A stretch of 64,000 nt of DNA from Bacteroidales bacterium UBA3743 (GTDB lineage: Bacteria; Bacteroidota; Bacteroidia; Bacteroidales; Paludibacteraceae), in assembly GCA_002371265.1 (NCBI GenBank), contig DFGT01000024.1, positions 284,547-348,546 on the forward strand, in the 5' to 3' direction. Below are positions 55,001 to 60,704 of the stretch, piece after piece; position 1 is the stretch's first letter; each line of letters opens with the position of its first letter. Made by a program: the position numbers and the translations under genes. Below the pieces are notes generated by a model, which was not told the DNA's origin, did not search any database, and worked only from the letters and a program-made list of their open reading frames with translations.

Positions 55001-56898
55001 TAAACGTATTTATGTTCACTCTCTTTATTTATGACATCTATATTTGCATACACCTTATTTGTTTTGTCTGCAGGACAAAGCGTTTTGTCTTGTTCCTCAG
55101 TACCAGAAGCGAAACGATCACTAGACAAACTCAAAGTTAAAGATGGAGTATTGTGGACATCAATAATTTTCTGAATTGGAGTTCCAATAGGATTCTCTAC
55201 CGTAGCACCATCTACTATTGTACGACGAACGACCTGAGCTTCAAGAGTGTATTTGCCATGCTCAGCAACAGCAGGGAAAATAACTCTCACACTTGCACCC
55301 TTTGTTTTCGAATCTTCCTGGAGTCCGGCTCCTTCATATACAGTATTATTATAGACCTCTTTTTTGCTAGGAGTGATCAACTTCCAACGATAGAAGACAG
55401 TTTCGTCTTCCGATACAGGATCTACATAATAGATATTATCATCCTTCGGAGCACATACCATTCCAGATCCTATAATTTCGTTCGGCCATATAGGATCACA
55501 CTCTTTTCCATAAACAGTGAATTCTTTAGTCACTGTCGCAGATCCATCTCCTTTATTTACCTCTACTTTATATTCCTTTGCACCTACAAAATCGACATAT
55601 ATATTTGCTGTACGATATTCATCTCCTTTTCCTGACGCTCCAAAAACTTTTGCCCAACCATTGCCTGATCTTTCATACCAATTGTATGTGGCATTCTTTG
55701 GGAAACCTGTAGCTGTAGCTCTAACTATTTCTCCTTTACATACAAGTTTTGGAGAAAGACATACCTTTTCTACCTCCGCTGAGATATAGTCAATGGAAAC
55801 TTTTGCACAACTCAACTGAGCAAATTCGGGAGTAAACTCATAATGTTTCAAACCCTCATTCACATATGGCATATATCCATAGAATGTCATTTCAAAACGC
55901 AACATATGATAATCGCCACCCGACATCGGTAGATTTCCAACATTAGTCAAACTGCTAAACTTAACCTCAGCCACATTATTTGCTGATTGCAAATCTCTCT
56001 TGCTTCCCAAAAGAGCTCCTGTCACATCATCATAAAGTTCAACATCCATTCGGTCATCTGTCACGGTTCCATGTCCTGTTCTTGCACGGAAAGCAGCATT
56101 GCCATCCAATTTACAAGTAGGCTTTACATATGCTCTCATGACAAATCTATAATGTTGATTTCTATAGGACAAACCATGATGATTGTATCCATTTCCACAT
56201 ACACTTGGATTTGCAGGGAAACTGATAGTCACGACCTTACAGTTAGGATTGGTAAGGTTCATAAAATAATTTTCGTATTTTCCCTCTGTTTTCTTTCTTA
56301 CACTATCGTCTATACTTGGAGTATAGCTTCCGAAACTACTCAGTAAACCACCAATCGAATAAGGACAATCATTCTTTGAAAACTCTAGAGTATATTCACC
56401 AAAGAAGTTTTCTACATCATTTTCTAGTTTTCCTGTATTACTACCAGTCGGATCAAAATCTGTACCTGTGATAAAATCTCCTGTTGCTGAAGAATGACAT
56501 TCTGGCACACAATCAGTACCCTTAGTGATTTTTACAACATTAGACTCCGCTATAATATTCGTTCCACTTTTCTCAACAGCACGGAACTCAACATCATGGT
56601 CGTCCATCTCATAAATAAAAGGGACACCAACCTTAAGCTGAGATCCTTCTGTACTGGCATTCACCCAAGCTCCATTCACCTTCTTCTGCCATGTCACAGA
56701 ACTTGTTGATGCCAATGACGAGTTCAAAATCACACCTTCATTAGGACATACCGTCTCATTTTCTGCGGTTATCACCAATGCATTCGCATTGACCCAACTT
56801 CCGAATAAGAATACGGAAGCGACAACGTTTTTCAAAACTGGATTCAGCAGTTTTGATAATCGTTCTTTATATTTCATATTTTGTATAATCTTTTTCAT
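46036..56898 (-). CDS. Giant secreted multi-repeat protein with type IX type B sorting domain
   Basis: A 3620-residue secreted protein. N-terminal signal region ending about SWVNANA (residue ~40), Ig-like domains with paired Cys, then about 22 related modules of roughly 100 residues, each ending in a strand such as CTQTITVLDTIKP and starting the next with VFDC. These resemble HYR/Ig-like adhesion modules. The C-terminus (PTAFTPMNSIGLNDTF, VVIFNRYGQKMVES, WDGKCRGEYVDPGVYYYEI) is a type B T9SS / gliding-type sorting domain. Expected on the cell surface or released. Single gene, own terminator. Ligand unknown; no T9SS machinery genes in the window. Confidence 0.92.
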   Translation of the reverse strand: MKKIIQNMKYKERLSKLLNPVLKNVVASVFLFGSWVNANALVITAENETVCPNEGVILNSSLASTSSVTWQKKVNGAWVNASTEGSQLKVGVPFIYEMDDHDVEFRAVEKSGTNIIAESNVVKITKGTDCVPECHSSATGDFITGTDFDPTGSNTGKLENDVENFFGEYTLEFSKNDCPYSIGGLLSSFGSYTPSIDDSVRKKTEGKYENYFMNLTNPNCKVVTISFPANPSVCGNGYNHHGLSYRNQHYRFVMRAYVKPTCKLDGNAAFRARTGHGTVTDDRMDVELYDDVTGALLGSKRDLQSANNVAEVKFSSLTNVGNLPMSGGDYHMLRFEMTFYGYMPYVNEGLKHYEFTPEFAQLSCAKVSIDYISAEVEKVCLSPKLVCKGEIVRATATGFPKNATYNWYERSGNGWAKVFGASGKGDEYRTANIYVDFVGAKEYKVEVNKGDGSATVTKEFTVYGKECDPIWPNEIIGSGMVCAPKDDNIYYVDPVSEDETVFYRWKLITPSKKEVYNNTVYEGAGLQEDSKTKGASVRVIFPAVAEHGKYTLEAQVVRRTIVDGATVENPIGTPIQKIIDVHNTPSLTLSLSSDRFASGTEEQDKTLCPADKTNKVYANIDVINKESEHKYVYTWTGATASTKSSSTAEVTWNRDAACDGTLKSHDVSATVEIDGVGCPATIKQSYKFEKPEDPTIDCSKINGLEIPLGETEKTTTIDLPLPDYKASCDPDPKMTIDIVVKDVKGNVLKATNQTRTVGPFSTLSQSSTINKKVVAPAGTIELKYTITDGCEKSVSCEAVITVVDITPPNVDCEKIKNYTAHLKNQKGCVAVPGDFPSELPKLSQPVLQDLNGVDGSIPGEYLGRRESEDRPSEIPSIFNKSVDLNDPYKVGVTWILWAFSDDSGNTKFCLQKITVENDKKPNVTCPNVDLGTLDVDTLTCNLKPSTVIAKLKEVAKLPYGFDECSAHPTDSLVPTLYYRIPKEGDELHKIEESQMDDPLFETGIKYEMVWVFKKLPGSHVDESVTVECAVPFMVEDQDAPEFDCSSLINIMVFPNYLLDNGEVKYDGHASGSGQSGNNPNKVYTLQRYFDDGYLSMHEDVEDICGGKVTVDITITNYKGEKTKIKNIDEFKKFKFEGGSESRSYTITYTFTDQRFNSKTCEQIVTVVRNAPPVPNCPEVPSVMYTDKDCKAIYNMSLTDIPTAEVKYYHATRYGDCENKPGFGPGFGPGFGPGAGDVCSNMVPVTTKPGPGNVPMSFEEFPTLSASKSGFVTISVFPDSVRLYDANGGVTTVENPMDAKEDRVITKDVTFRSYAVNPVCICEEDVPYGYATANLTNFTSVPSVVKNYNLPVGKNRFVWYFSNAYEKEDPSSKVLVDSCVIEIEVKDTIAPSLVCGPWEGTSKFYADESCELSQTDVKVKVPSLEELKAKDNCTSTSDLKLSWVRTFKSKKSTDLSAPYKVGVTTIDWIVTDLSGNSDTCTQYIEVLDTLGPPVDCDVVTPPLTAYVDANCLAEAEIVKKAGLHTPEIADDPCSPTGKKIKGVGVRSDGKDVLKDAYPKGVTTITWTFTDAAGASSVCKQTITVLDTIKPVFDCRDIQDTTLALAADKCEFTLDEVLAALGSHTAVDNCDGDIKGKPMLRDKDDKKDIALPATFHKDTTYHIIWHFVDKSKNDKTCDQYLTVADTTRPDASDACKKLTDKTVVAENTCELPFSSLDVDLNSSINDKCDGVIKAKVQAFVTQFDGTVKRYEDDEIKDVIYPVGTHKFLYIYTDKANLSDTCTMYRTVEDGTKPVVLDCFDGKDTVMGNVSSDVCGMTYDDLKDLIIIPKAYDECDNLANGGSVLFIEPVVKRYFLNIQTNEFELVVDGNDNEEWKVDPFPVGLTKLDFIFYDKSGNVDNCIKYVNVVDARGPSFDCSKIDPNPYYPVAKPGECEVVIGDIWDILNGDYVATRSCTDEKIPGVLTLYGTDKRVPSDYVLEVGRDYHLLWVFRSEIDGKVATCDQLIRPNHQNPLDVHCEDAADIDTVKATKDRCDVPGDSVITKFPYGIDFCTKDTVWGVPHRSDSLELSDPFPTGHTHITWTMVSPYNVVDTFKCEQDINIKGNKDFDINCDELTPAMHKVVEDCDPADLRDTLKTPEVEDPCAHPDSSYFMRPGVGERSDSLKIEDTYPLGQTWIKWVFTDFTGSVKDTCDQLVDVRTTKTLVINCDSINKDTVNIPVMTGECSVPASQVLDSLKKRGYPIAKHPCGLGEFVGTPTRPNGLTMDDPFFVGPNEVIWVFIDSTTHTLVDSVVTCTQIVRVGDINVPPVDCSQMPDTLIVLDPFDCDIEFSELGFDIKAVYDLCSGAHIDSVVTRASLPGLSSENGDDILRYPFNVGVDTVYWKYNFGSYNFLCTQTITVKDSMEPVIDCDTLPDQTIVLPEGTCEIIKEQVLDSLKQPYAYEYCSNEEIKGVAQLMTVSSTGDTAYSELPAKFVVGEPYTISWLFANDSLTVMTKRCEIELTIKSSNKPIFDCTVFNDTVKKSASGECDVTLDEQILPIPEGKDACVDGYVVYGKGYMIDTLEGKPTYSLLAEMKEGTPSYTLGKLSVGVYNIAWVFESKYSTAKDTCVETLNILTDKKMDIACKELEPFAPTSEDSCSVSVDLVAPIATNPCTNKIILPDTVIRSDKKPFKGTNDTFYVGRTTVYWIYVDHSKTLKDSIDTCAQIIQVGDVKEDPIQCPKDTLVTLPIGVCQLDPADINLSETEPHFMDFCADTVVPLLKVWRASGKAITEKFDLGIDTVFRRYIYHGEEFICEQVIKVRNAGIDSFNCGLLGEKDTITIELKTAVDSVPFSEVLKHGFKIPELHNECGQLDSVYTRSDGLKLRDPYPLGLTTITLVVRDTTPGLEEEKPCHRVVNVINTGAPGMNCPPLDDTKYICHNDIPAAYKTFEEFLAAGGLFLAQDGTSAPELVDPATFKVDSVILDVTNTKVSTVNLCEFTLIRTYSAIDVRKQNVSPCSDTFRVKDTVPPVWIEDAVSKIDSFVCTPTEPFVNSAMKAKDNCWDVVYDNVMERSKDVPLKSGIFFSDSTNRSSDPSKCEYYNYDVVRRFVAYDACNNHSDTIKYLRVIRDTVPPIITVPKWFEESIVQADYARPCIFLVPDVDGLLPPDIAADNCDPEAVAHFKHTQIPPKGDTLNTEAGYIDVKIIIEDPCGLKDSLIKRVKVPTRNSIVKEYMRDTTVCAEDNILLSDSRLSYYEGHIWQKNWFDETKWDSVKTSSVVFDYFKDTITEKDVVFSNNQYGYSWKFNQELGAAGYLKLDSYSRTGKYFIIATDTVRFCRDTASAFINVHEAPLVSLVSEYYTICENDSLHLVSGDESLYDRFKVYTFDNGEEITEEGWMIDGEVYAPQSKIPYSNIPLTLRYYAKNFCGTNSSVDGVSIHTHARMRPENFMLVTKPQNKPRVFRNESAELKLVTKYRPFEYHWYKVNGAFDGRFDEAFDKEGQIKEEYKDLVSEPDSLLEIKLKNDEACNMYELIGLQDTASYYVLMLDSVCPAVPSNVVSINVIKDLPTAFTPMNSIGLNDTFMEGYSVVIFNRYGQKMVESHNGWDGKCRGEYVDPGVYYYEIVLKDGSKHKGSIEVVYFK
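53201..53241. repeat. 12-base tandem repeat inside the giant gene
   Basis: CCAGGACCAAAT is repeated three times plus a partial unit on the plus strand, encoding Gly-Pro-Gly-Phe repeats in the protein. It interrupts a module between two Cys residues, probably a linker that varies by slippage. Confidence 0.85.
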
Positions 56899-56990
56899 AC
56901 CCTATCTAATTAATCTTTTCAACACTCCTAATTAATTATAAATCAACAATACAGATTATAAATCCGCATTTTAATTCTTAATTTATCTAA

Positions 56991-56998
56991 CAAATATA
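56991..56998 (-). promoter_or_regulatory. Possible promoter -7 element of the giant gene
   Basis: TATATTTG on the minus strand, 93 bases before the ATG, leaving an AT-rich leader. No clear -33 box. The 56899-57210 gap otherwise holds only this and the queA terminator. Confidence 0.45.
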
Positions 56999-57067
56999 TA
57001 TTTTTTCGTTTATAAACGTTTACTTTTTGTTAAAAAATGTAACAAAACATTTAAGAATTTTAACATA

Positions 57068-57116
57068 TAAAAACACGAATGTTTCTTCTTCTTAGCTATA
57101 AAAGAAACATCCGTGT
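57068..57116 (-). terminator. Hairpin terminator after queA
   Basis: ACACG-ATGTTTCTT and AAGAAACAT-CGTGT pair over 14 bases with one mismatch, loop of about 15; TTTTTATAT follows on the minus strand. About 95 bases past the queA stop. Confidence 0.65.
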
Positions 57117-57210
57117 ATATATCACACAAACAGATAAAATATTTATAAATCCTCTAAACGATAACAATCTTCTTCTGTTATATCACATTAAGCAATTGAT
57201 TAAAAATATT

Positions 57211-58440
57211 TTACGGCAGCAACAAACTGCTGTCTCCATAACTTAGAAAACGGAATCCGTTGTCGAACGCATATTTATAAATTCTATGCCAGTCTTCCCC
57301 GACAAGAGCCGAAACCAGTAGCAGAAGTGTGCTTTGCGGCTGATGGAAATTCGTGATAATTCCTCTGATGATTTTAAATCGGTAAGACGGTGCAATTATA
57401 ATCTGCGTGGATGTCACCAGCGTCTCCTTGCCCTCACCTTCCAAATAATCAAGTATCGCCTGTAGACTTTCCTCGGCGGTCAACGTTGGATTGGTATCAT
57501 ACGGTGTCCACTGCTCCACATGCAGATAGTCGCTGTCGATCGCAACGCCTTTGGCTCTGGCTTCCGCTATAGCCACACCTATATAATATAACGACTCAAG
57601 TGTACGCACTGAGGTTGTGCCGACGGCGATAATATTGCCGAGAGCCGACTTGACCGACTCAATAGTCTCACGTCGCACACTTATCACCTCACTATGCATC
57701 TCATGTCCATCCATCGTCTCAGACTTCACAGGTTGGAACGTACCGGCTCCGACATGAAGAGTGAGTTCCGCACGACGTATTCCTCTCTTCTGAAGACTCT
57801 CAATCAAATCTGAAGTGAAATGAAGTCCGGCTGTAGGAGCTGCCACAGAACCCTTAATCTTTGAATACACTGTCTGATATGTAGTCTTGTCGCTCTCCTC
57901 CGTCTTACGGTTAAGATATGGCGGTATAGGAAGTTCACCAGCAGCGTCGACAATATCCGCAAAAGTATGCTTCTCCGCCCCACTCCACGACAGTCTGATC
58001 AACCTTGCCTTGCCACTTTTATCGATACACTCGGCTTTGAGAGTTACTGAATCACCTGAAATCTGCACCGTCTGCTCAAGAGATCCTTCTTTCCATTTCG
58101 CTGCATTTCCGACCATACATTGCCAAACGACCTCGTCTTCTGCAGCGAAATTAGAGGCATAATCACGAGGCGCGTGAGGCTCAAGAAGAAAGACTTCAAT
58201 TCTTGCACCCGAAGATTTATGAAAAACGATGCGTGCCTGGATGACGCGAGTGTTATTAAACACCAGCATTGTATTTGCCGGCAGTTCGTCGCCGATATTT
58301 CTGAATATTGTATGAGCAATTTTGCCTCCCTTGTATGTGAGCAGTTTCGACGACGCGCGATCGTTCAACGGAAATTTTGCTATTCGCTCATCAGGCAAAT
58401 TGTATGTGAAATCTTCTATTTTTAGCTCTTTCGGATGCAT
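57211..58440 (-). CDS. queA: tRNA preQ1(34) S-adenosylmethionine ribosyltransferase-isomerase
   Basis: QueA, which transfers and rearranges the ribosyl group of SAM onto preQ1 in tRNA during queuosine synthesis. 409 residues, ATG at 58440. Seen: FTYNLPDERIAKFPLNDRASSKLL, NNTRVIQARI, GAGTFQPVKSE, the conserved AAPTAGLHFTSDL, and the C-terminal FHQPQSTLLLLVSALVGEDW. Longer than the roughly 350 residues of proteobacterial forms; the extra length includes DYLHVEQWTPYDTNP. Single gene. No other queuosine genes in the window. Confidence 0.96.
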   Translation of the reverse strand: MHPKELKIEDFTYNLPDERIAKFPLNDRASSKLLTYKGGKIAHTIFRNIGDELPANTMLVFNNTRVIQARIVFHKSSGARIEVFLLEPHAPRDYASNFAAEDEVVWQCMVGNAAKWKEGSLEQTVQISGDSVTLKAECIDKSGKARLIRLSWSGAEKHTFADIVDAAGELPIPPYLNRKTEESDKTTYQTVYSKIKGSVAAPTAGLHFTSDLIESLQKRGIRRAELTLHVGAGTFQPVKSETMDGHEMHSEVISVRRETIESVKSALGNIIAVGTTSVRTLESLYYIGVAIAEARAKGVAIDSDYLHVEQWTPYDTNPTLTAEESLQAILDYLEGEGKETLVTSTQIIIAPSYRFKIIRGIITNFHQPQSTLLLLVSALVGEDWHRIYKYAFDNGFRFLSYGDSSLLLP

Positions 58441-58524
58441 CAGAAAATGAATTTAATTGCATTTACTTTGTAAAGTACGGCAAAAATACCGATTTTTGCA
58501 GAATTAAAAAAAAGAAATCTTAAA

Positions 58525-59586
58525 ATGGGTATAAAAGTAGGCGATAGAGTTCGTTTTTTAAATAGTGTTGGTGGCGGTATCGTAAAGAAGATCGTCAGCA
58601 AAGAATTGGTGGAAGTGGAAGACGAGGATGGTTTCGACATTCCTACTCTCATCAGCGAATGCGTGATTGTGGAATCTAAAGGTGCGGCGGAAAAAATAGC
58701 TGAACGCCAGCAACAAAAGACAAACACACAAAAGCCTAAACAGGTTCTTATTCAAGAAGAGGAAGACGTTGCAGACGAGACATATGCCGAGACTAAGGAA
58801 GGTGAGCTAATCAACGCAGCCTTAGGTTTTGTTCCCGTCAACCCGAATATGATTTCCCAGACAGATTGCGAGATATACCTGATCAACGACAGCAACTATT
58901 ATCTTGCATATAACATTTTCAACGGTGGAGAGAAAAGCGTATATTCTCGTTACGCGGGCATTATCAATCCCAACACAAAAATTCTGTTGGAGACGATGAA
59001 GAAGACTCAGCTGAATGAGTTTGAGAACCTTGGCGCACAGATCATCGCAATGAAGAAAGACAAAGCCTACTCTCGCAAACCCGTTTATGATCTGAAAATC
59101 AAAATCAACACAGTAAAATTCTACAAGCTTCACAGCTATGTGGAAAATGATTATTTTGATGAAGACGCGATTATTGTGCCGCTTGTGGAGAAAGACATTG
59201 CAGCAGGATTCAAACTTCCGTCGGCAGACGATTTGAAATCAGCGATTCTAGGCAAAGAAGCTTCTGAATCGGCAAAGCAGTCTGTAAAAAGCAACGTCGT
59301 ACCAGAAATCATAGAAGTGGACTTGCATATCAATAATTTGGTAGACAACACGTCGGGACTAAGCAATAAGGATATGCTTGATTTTCAGATGAAGAAAGTG
59401 CGTGAAGTGATGGACGCGAACCTCCGCAGAGTAGGACAAAAGATTGTGTTCATCCATGGAAAAGGAGAAGGCGTACTAAGAAACGAAGTGCTAAAGCTAT
59501 TAAAATCACAATACAAAAAATGCTATGTACAGGATGCATCGTTCCTTGACTACGGGTTCGGTGCCACACAAGTAACAATAAAATAA
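58525..59586 (+). CDS. DUF2027 and Smr domain protein
   Basis: A 353-residue protein. N-terminal KOW/SH3-like segment (GIKVGDRVRFLNSVGGGIVKKIV), acidic linker, a central DUF2027 beta domain (NPNMISQTDCEIYLINDSNYYLAYNIFN), and a C-terminal Smr domain (about 268-353) with DLHINNL and FIHGKGEGVLRNEVLK. Smr domains cleave or bind nucleic acids, as at the end of MutS2. No MutS part is present. It is soluble, probably acting on RNA or DNA. The M23/LysM gene starts 6 bases after its stop. Divergent from queA. Confidence 0.88.
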   Translation: MGIKVGDRVRFLNSVGGGIVKKIVSKELVEVEDEDGFDIPTLISECVIVESKGAAEKIAERQQQKTNTQKPKQVLIQEEEDVADETYAETKEGELINAALGFVPVNPNMISQTDCEIYLINDSNYYLAYNIFNGGEKSVYSRYAGIINPNTKILLETMKKTQLNEFENLGAQIIAMKKDKAYSRKPVYDLKIKINTVKFYKLHSYVENDYFDEDAIIVPLVEKDIAAGFKLPSADDLKSAILGKEASESAKQSVKSNVVPEIIEVDLHINNLVDNTSGLSNKDMLDFQMKKVREVMDANLRRVGQKIVFIHGKGEGVLRNEVLKLLKSQYKKCYVQDASFLDYGFGATQVTIK

Positions 59587-59592
59587 AGAAAA

Positions 59593-60549
59593 GTGACAAA
59601 AGGGACTACGACTAAACTATTAGGTGTCGGCATTATTTGTATAATGTCAACACTATCTATGATGGGCAAGCCATCTAGAGATGAAAAGAAAACAGTGGCG
59701 ATCAGCAATTTTCACAAGACTCCGCTTTCACCACATCTGATAGAAAAGGATTCACTGATTTACACATTTGGTGATGACCTTGAATTTTCAATAGCCGAAC
59801 TAGACTCACTCAGTTTGGAGCTTGACGAAGATGAGGAAGACATGTTTGAGGAGGGCGACACAACAGGAAGCAGTTGGGATGCCACTAAAGTGAATCCATT
59901 CAACATCACCATCGACAGTATTGTAGACACTGTAATCAATGTCAGCACCTATTCGCATCCGAACTTCAATGTAGTGACAAGCGAATGTGGAGAGAGATGG
60001 GGACGATTCCATGCCGGCACCGACATGCGTCTGCGAGTGGGTGACACGATCAGAGCCGCATTCGACGGGAAGGTGCGAATAATGCGTTACAACAAAAAAT
60101 TTCGCAAAAAGGGCTATGGACATTTCGTGATGCTGCGACATCCGAATGGATTAGAGACGCTTTATGGCCATTTGTACAAGCCACTGGTAAAGGTCAACCA
60201 GGAGGTTAAATCAGGTGAGCCAATTGGATTGGGAGGCAATACAGGAAGAAGCACCGGTCCTCATCTACATTTGGAATTCAGATACAAAGGGTTACCTATC
60301 AACGCAAGAAAAATCGTTGATTTTGAGACAGGACAAGTATTAAATCCAAAACTTGAAATCAACAAATCTACGTTCGATACCTACAACGAATACCTACATT
60401 CACCTGCGAAGTATCATAAAGTGCGTAAGGGCGACACATTAGGCAGGATCGCCAGAAGATACCGCACATCAGTAAAACGTTTGTGTGCACTCAACAGAAT
60501 CCGTCCGAATACAAAGTTGAAGATAGGAAGAAGGTTAAGGGTGAAATAA
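59593..60549 (+). CDS. M23 metallopeptidase with LysM domain, GTG start
   Basis: A 318-residue exported peptidoglycan hydrolase. The GTG at 59593 gives a complete signal region (MTKGTTTKLLGVGIICIMSTLS); later ATGs would cut it. An acidic stretch (LELDEDEEDMFEEGD, 76-90), then the M23 domain: HAGTD (H140, D144), LYGH (H193) and GPHLHLEF (H224, H226), all intact. The C-terminal LysM (274-317, KVRKGDTLGRIARRYRTS) binds peptidoglycan. It is coupled to the Smr gene (6-base gap) and has its own terminator. Confidence 0.93.
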   Translation: MTKGTTTKLLGVGIICIMSTLSMMGKPSRDEKKTVAISNFHKTPLSPHLIEKDSLIYTFGDDLEFSIAELDSLSLELDEDEEDMFEEGDTTGSSWDATKVNPFNITIDSIVDTVINVSTYSHPNFNVVTSECGERWGRFHAGTDMRLRVGDTIRAAFDGKVRIMRYNKKFRKKGYGHFVMLRHPNGLETLYGHLYKPLVKVNQEVKSGEPIGLGGNTGRSTGPHLHLEFRYKGLPINARKIVDFETGQVLNPKLEINKSTFDTYNEYLHSPAKYHKVRKGDTLGRIARRYRTSVKRLCALNRIRPNTKLKIGRRLRVK

Positions 60550-60595
60550 CATACAAGATTTATTTCAGCTCCATATAAAAAATAGGAATATAACA

Positions 60596-60634
60596 AACGC
60601 CGTAAGTTCATAAGAACATGCGGCGTTATTTTTT
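60596..60634 (+). terminator. Intrinsic terminator after the M23/LysM gene
   Basis: AACGCCG (60596-60602) and CGGCGTT (60621-60627) pair, followed by ATTTTTT on the plus strand, about 50 bases past the stop. Confidence 0.8.
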
Positions 60635-60704
60635 ACGATGGCAATTAGCTTATAGCAGTTGGCAGTCGACGGGAATCATTCCATACAGAGCCGATGCTAA
60701 AATA

